DNA from: Saccharopolyspora gloriosae
GTDB lineage: Bacteria; Actinomycetota; Actinomycetes; Mycobacteriales; Pseudonocardiaceae
DNA length: 64,000 nucleotides
Direction: 5' to 3'
Assembly: GCF_022828475.1 (NCBI RefSeq)
Contig: NZ_CP059557.1
Coordinates: 6,061,470 to 6,125,469 of the forward strand
The translations under genes and the position numbers were made by a program. The notes below the pieces were generated by a model. It searched no databases, had not been told where the DNA came from, and worked only from the letters and a program-made list of their open reading frames with translations. Of this stretch, positions 23,339 to 31,110 are shown piece after piece. Numbering within the stretch: position 1 is the stretch's first letter; the number at the start of each line of letters is the position of its first letter.

Positions 23339-24045
23339 CAGGGTCCCTTCGTGGGCTCGGTGACGAGGCCGAGGCGGCGGAGGAGTCGCTGCGGGTCGCT
23401 CGCCAGCGCGTACAGCTGCGAGATCGCGGGGCTCTGCGGTCCGTTGGTCAAGTCCGCCGGGGAGGTCTTGTCTCGCAGGGCCTGCAAGACGTCGGTGAGT
23501 TCGCCTTCGATCTCGGTGTTGCGGGCGGCGCTGCACCAGGTCGCGTCCACGTCGAGCTTCAGGATTTGGCCCTGCCGCGCGGTTCCCCGGACGTGTCCGC
23601 CTCCGCTCTGGCCGGACACCGTCGCGCCGACGACATCGGTCATCCGCTGGTTGAACGCCTCCAGATCGGCGGAAACCGTGTTGATCAGCTGCATGGCGTC
23701 GGCAGCAGTGATCGGTTCGTCGGAGGCGGAGATGCCTCCGGCGGGCGCGGCCGGAGCCTCGGGCGGAGCGGATTGCACGGCTTCGGCCTGCACGGTCGCC
23801 GCCTGCATGGTCGCGTCGTTCGCGGCAGCCACGACGTGCGTCGACAGGCTGCGCGGATCAGTAGTGCTCCTCCATCCGGAGGCCAGCTCGACCGAGCGGA
23901 ATTCGCCGATGTCGGTCACGCAGACCGTGACGACACCCCCCGGGTCCCGGCCTCGAAGCAGGCCGTCCGTCGGCTCCGACCGCTCGGAGTTCCGGGGTTC
24001 CTCCGGCCCGAGGTCTTCCTCATTCAGCTGCCACCGTTGATCCAC
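23338..24045 (-). CDS. YbaB/EbfC-like protein at the head of a type VII-like operon
   Basis: A 235-residue protein. The first 90 residues are irregular, with T-V-C-V-T-D-I-G-E-F-R-S-V-E-L. From about residue 110 to 200 the pattern is a helix, then V-S-G-Q-S-G-G-G-H-V-R-G-T-A-R-Q-G-Q-I-L-K-L-D-V-D, then a helix with E-L-T-D-V-L-Q-A-L. This resembles YbaB/EbfC nucleoid proteins, which are frequent next to ESX genes in actinomycetes. The similarity is by eye only. GTG 24045 starts it. It heads a tightly coupled operon of five genes. Confidence 0.5.
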   Translation of the reverse strand: MDQRWQLNEEDLGPEEPRNSERSEPTDGLLRGRDPGGVVTVCVTDIGEFRSVELASGWRSTTDPRSLSTHVVAAANDATMQAATVQAEAVQSAPPEAPAAPAGGISASDEPITAADAMQLINTVSADLEAFNQRMTDVVGATVSGQSGGGHVRGTARQGQILKLDVDATWCSAARNTEIEGELTDVLQALRDKTSPADLTNGPQSPAISQLYALASDPQRLLRRLGLVTEPTKGP

Positions 24046-24133
24046 GGAGCGGCACCCTACCTAGACCAGGCGGTACCCGTGTTGATTCCGGGAAAACTCC
24101 CCCACCACGACAGCCGAAGGCCCCGAGGTGGAT

Positions 24134-24328
24134 TCAGCCGTCGAGTCGCCCGGCTTTGACGGCTCCGAGGAACGAGTCGAAGGCGCCGGCGTCAAAGCTC
24201 AAGATCGGACCGGTGTCACCGAGCTTGGAATCGCGGACCGCGGAGCGGTCGGCGGCTAACGCAACCTCGACGCACTCGTTGTTCGCGCCGCTGCGGCTGC
24301 TCTTTCGCCAGGTCAAGTATTGCCTCAT
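24134..24328 (-). CDS. DUF397 protein (BldB/WhiJ-partner type)
   Basis: A 64-residue protein with the family hallmarks W-R-K-S-S-R-S-G (residues 7-14), C-V-E-V-A near 20, V-R-D-S-K near 32, and a final helix with F-x-x-F-L-x-A-V-K-A-G. DUF397 proteins are small partners of DUF5753 HTH regulators in Streptomyces-type actinomycetes and influence development or antibiotic production. It overlaps the stop of the HTH gene by four bases, so the two form one operon. The HTH protein is its likely binding partner. Confidence 0.9.
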   Translation of the reverse strand: MRQYLTWRKSSRSGANNECVEVALAADRSAVRDSKLGDTGPILSFDAGAFDSFLGAVKAGRLDG

Positions 24329-25182
24329 TGTGCCTCTAGCTCCTCAACCCGTGATCGGATCCAGTCGACCGACGCAGCAGGCGGGAGTGAAGCATCCGCG
24401 ATATCAGCGAACATCGCACCGAACGCCTGTACGTCGCGGTCATTCTCTACCCACTCACCGCCGCCGGGGTACTCCAGATAGACGGCGTCCGGGTCGTCTT
24501 CCTCACTGAAGCCGACGATCGTGGCAGCACCTGAGGACGTGCCGTAAGCACCGAGCTGGAACGGAACGACCTGCACTGTCACGTTCTCCCGTGCCGCCAT
24601 GTCCACCAGTTGACGTAGCTGCTCAGCCATGACTTCGGGGCCGCCTACCAGACGGCGCAGCACCGACTCGTCGATCAGCGCGTGCAGGCGCAGCGGATCG
24701 GCACCGGACAACCGCTTCTGCCTGGCACGCTTGGTCTCGACCGCTCGGTACGAGATCGTGTCGTCCACGAATCGGTGCGCTGCGGCGTGTACAGCAGCCG
24801 CGTAGTCCGGTGTCTGGAGCAGCCCGGGAACGACCTCGGTCGCGAGCGATCGGACGCTTTCAGCATCGGCCTCCGCGCGAATGTAGGCCCGATACTTCGG
24901 CGGCGAAGACGAAGAGTGCTCGACGCGCTTGCTGTCCTGGCGAGCGTCGTCCCACATGGCTTGAGCCTCGGCAGCCTGCTCATCGGTCGCTCCGTAGAAC
25001 GCCAGCATCGCCCCGAGTTCGGAGAAGTTGCAGAGGCTGTAGCCGTTCTCGATCTTGGAGATCGTGGCTTGGGATTTGCGCAGCAGCCCGGCGATTCGCT
25101 CGTGGTTCATCCCTGCCGCTTCGCGAAGCCCCAGCAGGAACTGACCAAGACGACGTTTGCGACGCGTCTGCGTGCTCGGCAT
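24325..25182 (-). CDS. XRE-family HTH regulator with DUF5753 domain
   Basis: A 285-residue regulator. Residues 10-65 are the HTH (L-G-Q-F-L-L-G-L-R-E-A-A-G, then L-L-R-K-S-Q-A-T-I-S-K-I-E-N-G). The rest is the DUF5753 domain, with V-V-P-G-L-L-Q-T-P-D-Y-A, R-x-x-R-Q-K-R-L, and the strands V-T-V-Q-V-V-P-F. This is the WhiJ-like architecture that works with a DUF397 partner, encoded directly downstream with a four-base overlap. The target is probably its own promoter region at 25183-25370, which is shared with a divergent gene; this is inference. Confidence 0.9.
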   Translation of the reverse strand: MPSTQTRRKRRLGQFLLGLREAAGMNHERIAGLLRKSQATISKIENGYSLCNFSELGAMLAFYGATDEQAAEAQAMWDDARQDSKRVEHSSSSPPKYRAYIRAEADAESVRSLATEVVPGLLQTPDYAAAVHAAAHRFVDDTISYRAVETKRARQKRLSGADPLRLHALIDESVLRRLVGGPEVMAEQLRQLVDMAARENVTVQVVPFQLGAYGTSSGAATIVGFSEEDDPDAVYLEYPGGGEWVENDRDVQAFGAMFADIADASLPPAASVDWIRSRVEELEAQ

Positions 25183-25376
25183 GGGTGCCTCCCTTGATCA
25201 GCGGCGACATCGTAACCGCACCCGAGATCACTCCATCGGGCAATATGCTCGGTGAATATTCTCCGTTACTTTTCCCTTTAGCGACACCTCCCGTCGCTGG
25301 CGTGGGGTCGGTGGTCTCCCCTCCTCCCCGACCGGATCACCGGCCCCACGTCCCCGTCCGACGTCCGGGGGTGGCA

Positions 25377-25739
25377 ATGCAGTCCGGAGTTGAGTCCTCC
25401 TTCCTCCCGCATCTCGCCGCGATCCGGGCGAGCGTGCGCGCCGGGTTCCGGTTCCAGCACTTGCCCAGCCGGGACGAAGTCCTTGCGGTGTACGGATTTC
25501 GAGCCTCGCGCGGCGCGATGGACACCTACGTCGCACACGACCGGCACGACGCGACGGCCGCCCGCTACCGGCTCGACGAACTCGACCAGAGCTCCCCGAA
25601 GCCGCTGTGGGAACGGCACGGCACCGTCGCCGACGTCGTCTACGAGCTGCTCGAACTGCCCCCGCACGGCACGCGCGGCGCACCCGATCGCACCGGACGT
25701 GCCGGCACGCTCTGGTTGCCCGCGCATGTCCGCGGCTGA
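25377..25739 (+). CDS. Hypothetical protein, divergent from the HTH/DUF397 operon
   Basis: A 120-residue soluble protein (M-Q-S-G-V-E-S-S-F-L-P-H-L-A-A-I-R-A-S-V-R-A-G-F) with no signal peptide or membrane segment. It contains Y-V-A-H-D-R-H-D-A-T-A-A-R-Y and E-L-L-E-L-P. ATG 25377 follows GGGGGTGG; GTG 25371 is an alternative start. Family not recognised. It overlaps the following small zinc-ribbon-like gene by 14 bases. Its position opposite a WhiJ-type regulator suggests that it could be under that regulator's control. Confidence 0.55.
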   Translation: MQSGVESSFLPHLAAIRASVRAGFRFQHLPSRDEVLAVYGFRASRGAMDTYVAHDRHDATAARYRLDELDQSSPKPLWERHGTVADVVYELLELPPHGTRGAPDRTGRAGTLWLPAHVRG

Positions 25740-25926
25740 CCCGGCGCACGGCTGGCGCGGTGTGTTCACCAGTGATCGGGTGCATCACGTCAGCGCGGCC
25801 AACTCGCGGCGGATTTCCCATGGCACGCATCGGCTCGGGATCGCCGACTGCGGAGCGGTGTGCGTACCGCCCGCCCGGAACCAATGGCCGCTGGCGCCCT
25901 GCCCGCGCTGCTACCCCGAGACATGA
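25726..25926 (+). CDS. Small Cys-rich (zinc-ribbon-like) protein
   Basis: A 66-residue protein starting at ATG 25726 (M-S-A-A-D-P-A-H-G-W-R-G). The C-terminal half reads A-D-C-G-A-V-C-V-P-P, then C-P-R-C-Y-P-E-T, a C-x3-C ... C-x2-C pattern able to bind zinc. Its start lies within the end of the preceding gene, so it is probably translationally coupled. Small proteins of this type are common next to DUF397/HTH pairs in this group of actinomycetes, as recalled; no function is established. Confidence 0.55.
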   Translation: MSAADPAHGWRGVFTSDRVHHVSAANSRRISHGTHRLGIADCGAVCVPPARNQWPLAPCPRCYPET

Positions 25927-25963
25927 CGGTGCCCGGTGGTCCGCGAACCACCGGGCACCGTCA
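25924..25963. terminator. 17-bp perfect hairpin between convergent genes
   Basis: TGACGGTGCCCGGTGGT at 25924-25940 pairs exactly with 25947-25963 around the 6-base loop CCGCGA. It ends the small Cys-rich gene and faces the end of the GH172 gene at 25975, so it can stop transcription from either side. Confidence 0.75.
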
Positions 25964-25974
25964 GCGAAGCGAAC

Positions 25975-28545
25975 TCAGTACTTGAACACCGTGTACTGCG
26001 AAGCCGTCCACGGCGCAGCGCCCTCCGCCGGAACCAACTCCACCCGCACCTGGTCCTTGCCCTCCGTCAACGCGGCGGGCAACTCGAAACCGTCCTCCAG
26101 CCAGCGGTGCGTTCCATTGCCCAACGCCTGCAACCACGTGCCCGCCGACTCACCGTCGACCCGCACCTCCACCTGCTGGTAGGCCTGCGCCTGATCGCTG
26201 AGCCTGCGCAGCCTCGCGCCCGCGTTGTCCTCGCCGAGCGCCACGTCGAAGCTCACCGGACCCGTCGACGCCGCGACCTCCCCGCTGTGCTCCGCGTTGG
26301 TGCCCTCGAAGCGGGACCGCAACGGCTCGACCGTCTCGCCATCGGCGGTGTAGCCGTGCGAATCGCGGCTGCCCTGATCGGACAGGTCGATGTCGTCGAC
26401 CTTCTCCTGCGACACCGGATGCCCGCCGTACCAATACGCCGTCGAGCTGTAATCGCCCGGCTCGTCGTTGTTCGGGCCGTGCTCGATGTCCGCGATCAGG
26501 CCGTCGTTGAACGGCACCGCGTCCGGCACCTGCAAGCGGTACGCGCCCGTGCAGTCGTACTGGCAGCCGTCACCGTTGAGCTCGTGCGCCGGGTTGCCCG
26601 CCAACGGCATCGAGAACGTCGTGCCGTCCCGGAAGTACCAGCCCGACTCGTAGTAGTCCTCACTGCCCGTGCCGTGCCACGCCGGGCTTCCCTCACCGTT
26701 GACGTAGAAGCGCTCGTCGCCCTCCAAGTAATTGCGCTGGTTGGCGACCTCGTTCGTCTCCGGCAACGACAACGGCACCCTGCGGTCCGTCGCCGGCGCG
26801 TTCGGCGGGATCAGGCCGCGCATCGTGTGCGTCACGCCGTAGAACGTGCCCGAACCCTTCGCGTCCAGGAAGTTCCAGTCCTGGCCCTCCACGGTCCGGC
26901 CGCGGTGGTGCGTGGCGTTGAAGTAGCCGGTGTTGTCGTCGATCTCCTTCGGCGCGGCCGAAACCTCCGCCGTCATGTTCTCGATCGGAATGCCGCCGCC
27001 GTTGACGATCTCCACCGTCGCGCTCTTGCTGAACGGCATCGGCCACCACGACGTGTACCAACCGCCGTCGCCCGGATCGATCGACGTCATCATGCTGCGG
27101 ACGTCGTGCTCACCGAGGCCCGAACCGAAGAACTCGCCGATCGGGGCGTCCACCGTCGTCTTGCCGTCGAAGGTGATGCGCAGCCGCGCCGACTCCAGCA
27201 CGTGCTCCGAGGCCGCGACCTCCTCGGGGCTGAAGCCGTAGCGGCCCAGCAGCTTCTCCCGCGCGAACACCGGATTGTCGATGCGGTAGCCGTGCGCGGC
27301 CTCCTCGCCAGGGTGGGCGGGACCCACGTCGAGCACATCGGTGCGCACCCACTCCCCGTTGACCAGGCTCTGCACGTCGTAGCGGAACTCGTTGACGTCC
27401 AGCGAGGAGGACACGAAGCGGCTCGCCACCTCCACAGAGGACTTGCCCGCGGTGAGCTCGGCGGGCACGTCGATCGCCTGCACCGCCCAGCCTCCCGGCG
27501 CCGCCGGACCGCTGCGCCACTCACCGGCCGGGGCGCCGTCCACGCTGAGGCTCGCCACCTGGTCGGCCACCTGCGGGTCGGAGCGGCGCACGATGCGCAC
27601 GCCCTCGTTGTCCGGAGCCACCGCCGCGTCGAACCGGCTGCCGCCGCCCTCGCCGAAGGCACGGCCGTCGTCGACCACTCGCGGACTCGGCGCCACCTGC
27701 GGAATGCGCAGCCGCAGCTCGTTGATCTGGCCCGGCCCCTCGATCTGAGCCACCGGAGCCGCCGTGCCCGGCACGACACCGAAATCGCGGCGCGTCGGTT
27801 CCGACTCCGGATCAGTGTCCTTGGGGTCTGCCACGCCGAACATCCGCAGCCGCGCCAGCACGTCCTCCGCCGGCTCCTCCGGGTCGAACGTCTCGACACC
27901 CTCCGCGTCGCCGAACGAGCGGTAATCCACGTGGTAGAAGTCCGGGTTGTTCTCCACCGTCACGCGCATCGACTCGCGGTACGGCATCGGCACCTTGATC
28001 ACCGCACCGCCCGCCGAGTCGTCGGCGTTGCCGACCAGCGGCCACTCGAACGGCGCCCCGACGCGGCCGCTCACCACGTCGATCAGCGGGGCGTCCAGCA
28101 CGGTGCGGCCGTCCAGCTCGATCACGATGTTGCCGGTGCCCGTCACATCACCCCACGGTTCGCGGGTGAACCAGATCGAGGAGATCTCGCCCGCCCCGGC
28201 CCGTTCCGCGATCACACAACCTCGATCGCCGTTGCGGAGGCAGGAGAACGTGCCGTGGAAACCGTCGTCGTTGCTGCCGTCCCTGGCGAAGCTGGAGAAC
28301 TGGCCCGTCTGCTCCGAACCGCGCAGCTGAGCCAAGCCGCCCGGTTCGCGGTACGTGTCCCAGCCGACGCTCCCCTTGCCCGCCGCCCGTTGCTGCGCCG
28401 AAGCCTGCGATGAAGCCTGAGCCGGGCCGTAGCCGGAATCGGCGACCATGGCGGCGGCAGCCAAGGACGCGACGCCGAGAAACGCCCCGAACCTCCTCGG
28501 CAGCCGTCTCGCAGTGCGCAGCGCGTCACTACTGCGGTCTCTCAT
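25975..28545 (-). CDS. Secreted GH172 (DUF2961) glycoside hydrolase
   Basis: An 856-residue protein with an N-terminal basic region and hydrophobic segment (about residues 20-45), so exported. The DUF2961/GH172 core shows W-D-T-Y-R-E-P-G-G and, around residue 645, G-E-G-S-P-A-W-H-G-T-G-S-E-D-Y-Y, the family signature containing acidic residues of the active site. Two beta-rich modules are also present, one inserted in the middle and one at the C-terminus (ending Y-T-V-F-K-Y). Characterised GH172 enzymes include a difructose-dianhydride-acting enzyme and D-arabinofuranosidases that cut mycobacterial arabinan. ATG 28545 has GGGAGGGCGAG. It lies downstream of the sugar importer operon, separated from it by a terminator, and may supply its sugar. 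Confidence 0.8.
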   Translation of the reverse strand: MRDRSSDALRTARRLPRRFGAFLGVASLAAAAMVADSGYGPAQASSQASAQQRAAGKGSVGWDTYREPGGLAQLRGSEQTGQFSSFARDGSNDDGFHGTFSCLRNGDRGCVIAERAGAGEISSIWFTREPWGDVTGTGNIVIELDGRTVLDAPLIDVVSGRVGAPFEWPLVGNADDSAGGAVIKVPMPYRESMRVTVENNPDFYHVDYRSFGDAEGVETFDPEEPAEDVLARLRMFGVADPKDTDPESEPTRRDFGVVPGTAAPVAQIEGPGQINELRLRIPQVAPSPRVVDDGRAFGEGGGSRFDAAVAPDNEGVRIVRRSDPQVADQVASLSVDGAPAGEWRSGPAAPGGWAVQAIDVPAELTAGKSSVEVASRFVSSSLDVNEFRYDVQSLVNGEWVRTDVLDVGPAHPGEEAAHGYRIDNPVFAREKLLGRYGFSPEEVAASEHVLESARLRITFDGKTTVDAPIGEFFGSGLGEHDVRSMMTSIDPGDGGWYTSWWPMPFSKSATVEIVNGGGIPIENMTAEVSAAPKEIDDNTGYFNATHHRGRTVEGQDWNFLDAKGSGTFYGVTHTMRGLIPPNAPATDRRVPLSLPETNEVANQRNYLEGDERFYVNGEGSPAWHGTGSEDYYESGWYFRDGTTFSMPLAGNPAHELNGDGCQYDCTGAYRLQVPDAVPFNDGLIADIEHGPNNDEPGDYSSTAYWYGGHPVSQEKVDDIDLSDQGSRDSHGYTADGETVEPLRSRFEGTNAEHSGEVAASTGPVSFDVALGEDNAGARLRRLSDQAQAYQQVEVRVDGESAGTWLQALGNGTHRWLEDGFELPAALTEGKDQVRVELVPAEGAAPWTASQYTVFKY

Positions 28546-28848
28546 CAAAGCTCGCCCTCCCCACATCACTATCCACAGTGGACAGCGTTGTCCTGGTCAT
28601 TCGACGGTGGTGCGCGGTTGGGATCGGATTGGTCGGCCCCGGGAACGCGGGCGCACAAGATCACGCGCTTCCTTTCACACCGCAGCGTAGGAAGAAGCCG
28701 CACCCGCTCCAAGGAACATCGCGGAACTAACGGAATCCAGAGTCCGAAATTCACTCATTAAGATGGTCACCGGCACGAGGTGGAGGCCACTACCACCATC
28801 CAGGTGGATTTGATTTCTTTTCGGTGACATCTGGTATTGCCAAAGAAA

Positions 28849-28884
28849 GTCGCACGCCAGGACAACTTCGCCCTAGCGTGCGAC
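28849..28884 (-). terminator. Intrinsic terminator of the sugar ABC operon
   Basis: On the minus strand, arms at 28876-28884 and 28849-28857 (GTCGCACGC and its complement) with a further AGG/CCT pairing inside, followed by TTTCTTT. It stands 50 bases after the stop of the binding-protein gene. The remaining part of the 28546-28933 gap holds the upstream region of the GH172 gene, where I saw no copy of the LacI-type operator. Confidence 0.75.
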
Positions 28885-28933
28885 CTGCACCTTCAACGAA
28901 TCAGTAACTGTATGTGGTACGTGCGAGTGCCGC

Positions 28934-29947
28934 TCAGCCTTGATTCAACCGGGCGTAGACCTCGCCCGCGTTCTCCTTCGTGATCAATTCCGAGGGCAAG
29001 GTTTGCTGCTTCTCCGGCGGCTGACAATCCACCAGGATCTGCTTCGCCGCCTCGACCGCTTCCGCGCCACCCGTCGGATAGAGGTTCGTGGCCTGCAAAC
29101 GGCCTTGCTCCACGGCCTTAATGCCACCCGCCTCGATGGGAAGGCCGTCGATCCCGACGAATTTGAGTTGCTCCGCTCGGCCCGCCGCCTCCGCCGCGAG
29201 GTAGGCGCCTTCCGCCATCGGATCGTTCTGCGAGAACACGGCCTGGACGTCCGGGTGCGACTTGAGCAACGCGTCCATCTTCTCCTGGCCGACCGAACGC
29301 TCCCACTCGCCGTCCGCCTCACCGACGATCTCGATCTTCGAGCCCGCGATGCCCTCCTCGAAGCCCTGATGCCGCTCAGCGGCCGGCGTGGAACCCGACA
29401 AGCCCCTGATCTCCACGATCTTGCCGCCCTGCGGCAGCACGGTGTTCTTGAAGTACTCCCCGGCCTGCCTGCCGATCGCCACGTTGTCCGCGCCGATGTA
29501 GGTCGTGAACGCGTCCCCGTCGACCTTGCGGTCCAGCAGCACCACCGGTGTGCCCGAGTTGTAGGCCTTGCGCACCACGTCCGTCAGCGGCGCCGCCTCG
29601 TTCGGCGAGATCATCAGCAGGTCCACCTGCTTGGTCAGGAACGCCTCCACATCGCTGACCTGCTTGGCGTTGTCCTTGCTCGCGTCCGAGAACTGCACCT
29701 CCTCGAACTGCGGCACTTCCCCCGCCGCCTTGCGGATGTCCTCGTCCATCCGCACCCGGTACGGCTCGGCGAGGTTCGCCTGACTCATGCCGATCGTGTA
29801 CTTCCCGTCCGGGCCGCCGCAGTTCTGCCGCGGATCCTGCGGCTGAGCCGTACCGCTGTTCTCACTCGTCGTGCCGCACGCGGCGGCGGTGACGGCCAAC
29901 GCGGCGCAAGCGGCTGCGAACACAGACCTCGTTGTCTTCTTTCGCAT
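28934..29947 (-). CDS. Sugar ABC transporter substrate-binding lipoprotein (RbsB-like)
   Basis: A 337-residue protein with lipobox V-T-A-A-A-C (Cys24) and a periplasmic-binding fold of the ribose/galactose type. It opens with Y-T-I-G-M-S-Q-A-N-L-A-E-P-Y, then D-L-L-M-I-S-P-N-E-A-A-P-L, V-V-L-L-D-R-K-V and F-V-G-I-D-G-L-P. Trp and Arg positions in the cleft fit a pentose or deoxyhexose, though specificity cannot be read. It captures the sugar outside and hands it to the permease. Third gene of the operon ATPase, permease, binding protein; 113 bases after the permease stop, which may allow a higher level of the binding protein. Confidence 0.9.
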   Translation of the reverse strand: MRKKTTRSVFAAACAALAVTAAACGTTSENSGTAQPQDPRQNCGGPDGKYTIGMSQANLAEPYRVRMDEDIRKAAGEVPQFEEVQFSDASKDNAKQVSDVEAFLTKQVDLLMISPNEAAPLTDVVRKAYNSGTPVVLLDRKVDGDAFTTYIGADNVAIGRQAGEYFKNTVLPQGGKIVEIRGLSGSTPAAERHQGFEEGIAGSKIEIVGEADGEWERSVGQEKMDALLKSHPDVQAVFSQNDPMAEGAYLAAEAAGRAEQLKFVGIDGLPIEAGGIKAVEQGRLQATNLYPTGGAEAVEAAKQILVDCQPPEKQQTLPSELITKENAGEVYARLNQG

Positions 29948-30060
29948 CGTGCTTCCTTCCCGAGGAACTCCAGGGACGCTTCGAAGGGACGGATGGATCG
30001 CAGGACCCGGAGCGGCTCACGGAGCCGGACCGGCCGGAACGGAATCGGACGCGGGTCGGC

Positions 30061-31110
30061 TCAGGCGGTCGGGCGCAGCCGCTGCAACGCCGCCGCCGCC
30101 ACGATCACCAGACCCTTGATCAGCAGCTGCATGTCGGTGTCGACGCTGTTGAGGCTCAGGATGTTGTTGAGGATGCCCAGCAACAACGCGCCCGCGATCG
30201 TGCCCACCACCGAACCGCGCCCACCGGCGAGGCTGGTGCCGCCGACCACGACGGCCGCGATGCCGTCCAGCTCGTAGGCGAGGCCGTCGTTCGGGCTGCC
30301 CGCGTTGAGCTGGCCCGCGTGCACGATCCCGGCCAGCGCCGCGCAGAAGCCGGACAGCGCGAACGCGACGATCTTGACCCGGTTCACCGGCACACCCGAC
30401 AAGCGCGCCGCCTTCTCGTTGCCGCCGATCGCGTACAGGTGCCGCGAGTAGGCGCTGTAGCGCAAGAACAGGATGGCCGCGACCGCCACCACCGCGAAGA
30501 TCAACGCCGGGATCGGCACGACCCCGCCGAACGTCCGCTCCCCCAACAGGGAGAACAGCATCGGGGCCTTGCCATCGCCATCGCCGTAGGAGATCTGCAC
30601 CGTCTCCCCGCCGGACCACATCCGCGCCAGACCTCGCGCGATGTTCAACCCGGCCAGCGTCACGATGAACGCCTGCACGCCCAGCAGCGCCACCGCCGCG
30701 CCCTGCAACACCCCGAAGATCAAACCGATCAGCAGCACCAGCAGCGCCGCGATCAGCACCCCGAAGTTGTCGTTGACCAGCAGCACCGCCGAGCCCACCG
30801 CGGCCAGGCCCAGCACCGAACCCACCGACAGGTCGATGCCGCCGATGAGGATCACGAACGTCAAACCGACCGCGATGATCCCGATCTCCGAGACCGCGCG
30901 CACGATGTTGAACAGGTTGTCGCTGGTCAGGAACAGGATCTGGCCGTCGTCACCGCGCGGGGACAGCACGATCGCGGCGATGAACACCGCGACCAGGCCG
31001 AAGAAGCTCTGGAAACGGAACAGCGTCTCCGCCCACTCGCGCCGCGACCGGCCGCGCGGCGGCTCCGGTGCGCTCGGCGACGCCTCCGCCTCGTGCGTCT
31101 GTTCGCTCAT
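30061..31110 (-). CDS. Sugar ABC transporter permease (RbsC-like)
   Basis: A 349-residue protein with eight to ten membrane segments and the branched RbsC/AraH motifs: G-G-I-D-L-S-V-G-S-V-L-G-L (about residue 88), Q-A-F-I-V-T-L-A-G-L (about 145), A-I-G-G-N-E-K-A-A-R-L-S-G-V (about 225, cytoplasmic loop that contacts the ATPase) and G-G-T-S-L-A-G-G-R-G (about 290). It forms the transport channel. ATG 31110 overlaps the ATPase stop by four bases. The N-terminal 30 residues are Pro/Glu/Arg-rich and cytoplasmic. Confidence 0.92.
   Translation of the reverse strand: MSEQTHEAEASPSAPEPPRGRSRREWAETLFRFQSFFGLVAVFIAAIVLSPRGDDGQILFLTSDNLFNIVRAVSEIGIIAVGLTFVILIGGIDLSVGSVLGLAAVGSAVLLVNDNFGVLIAALLVLLIGLIFGVLQGAAVALLGVQAFIVTLAGLNIARGLARMWSGGETVQISYGDGDGKAPMLFSLLGERTFGGVVPIPALIFAVVAVAAILFLRYSAYSRHLYAIGGNEKAARLSGVPVNRVKIVAFALSGFCAALAGIVHAGQLNAGSPNDGLAYELDGIAAVVVGGTSLAGGRGSVVGTIAGALLLGILNNILSLNSVDTDMQLLIKGLVIVAAAALQRLRPTA

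Noticed and set aside
25936-28413. 825-codon open frame on the plus strand opposite the GH172 gene
   Set aside because: It is the antisense shadow of a clear GH172 gene: Arg/His/Val/Leu-rich, with no domain and no ribosome site. High GC makes such frames common here.
28546-28760. Copy of the LacI-type operator upstream of the GH172 gene
   Set aside because: I looked for the 18-mer, its inverse and a TTGACA promoter and found none; membership of GH172 in the regulon rests on position only.
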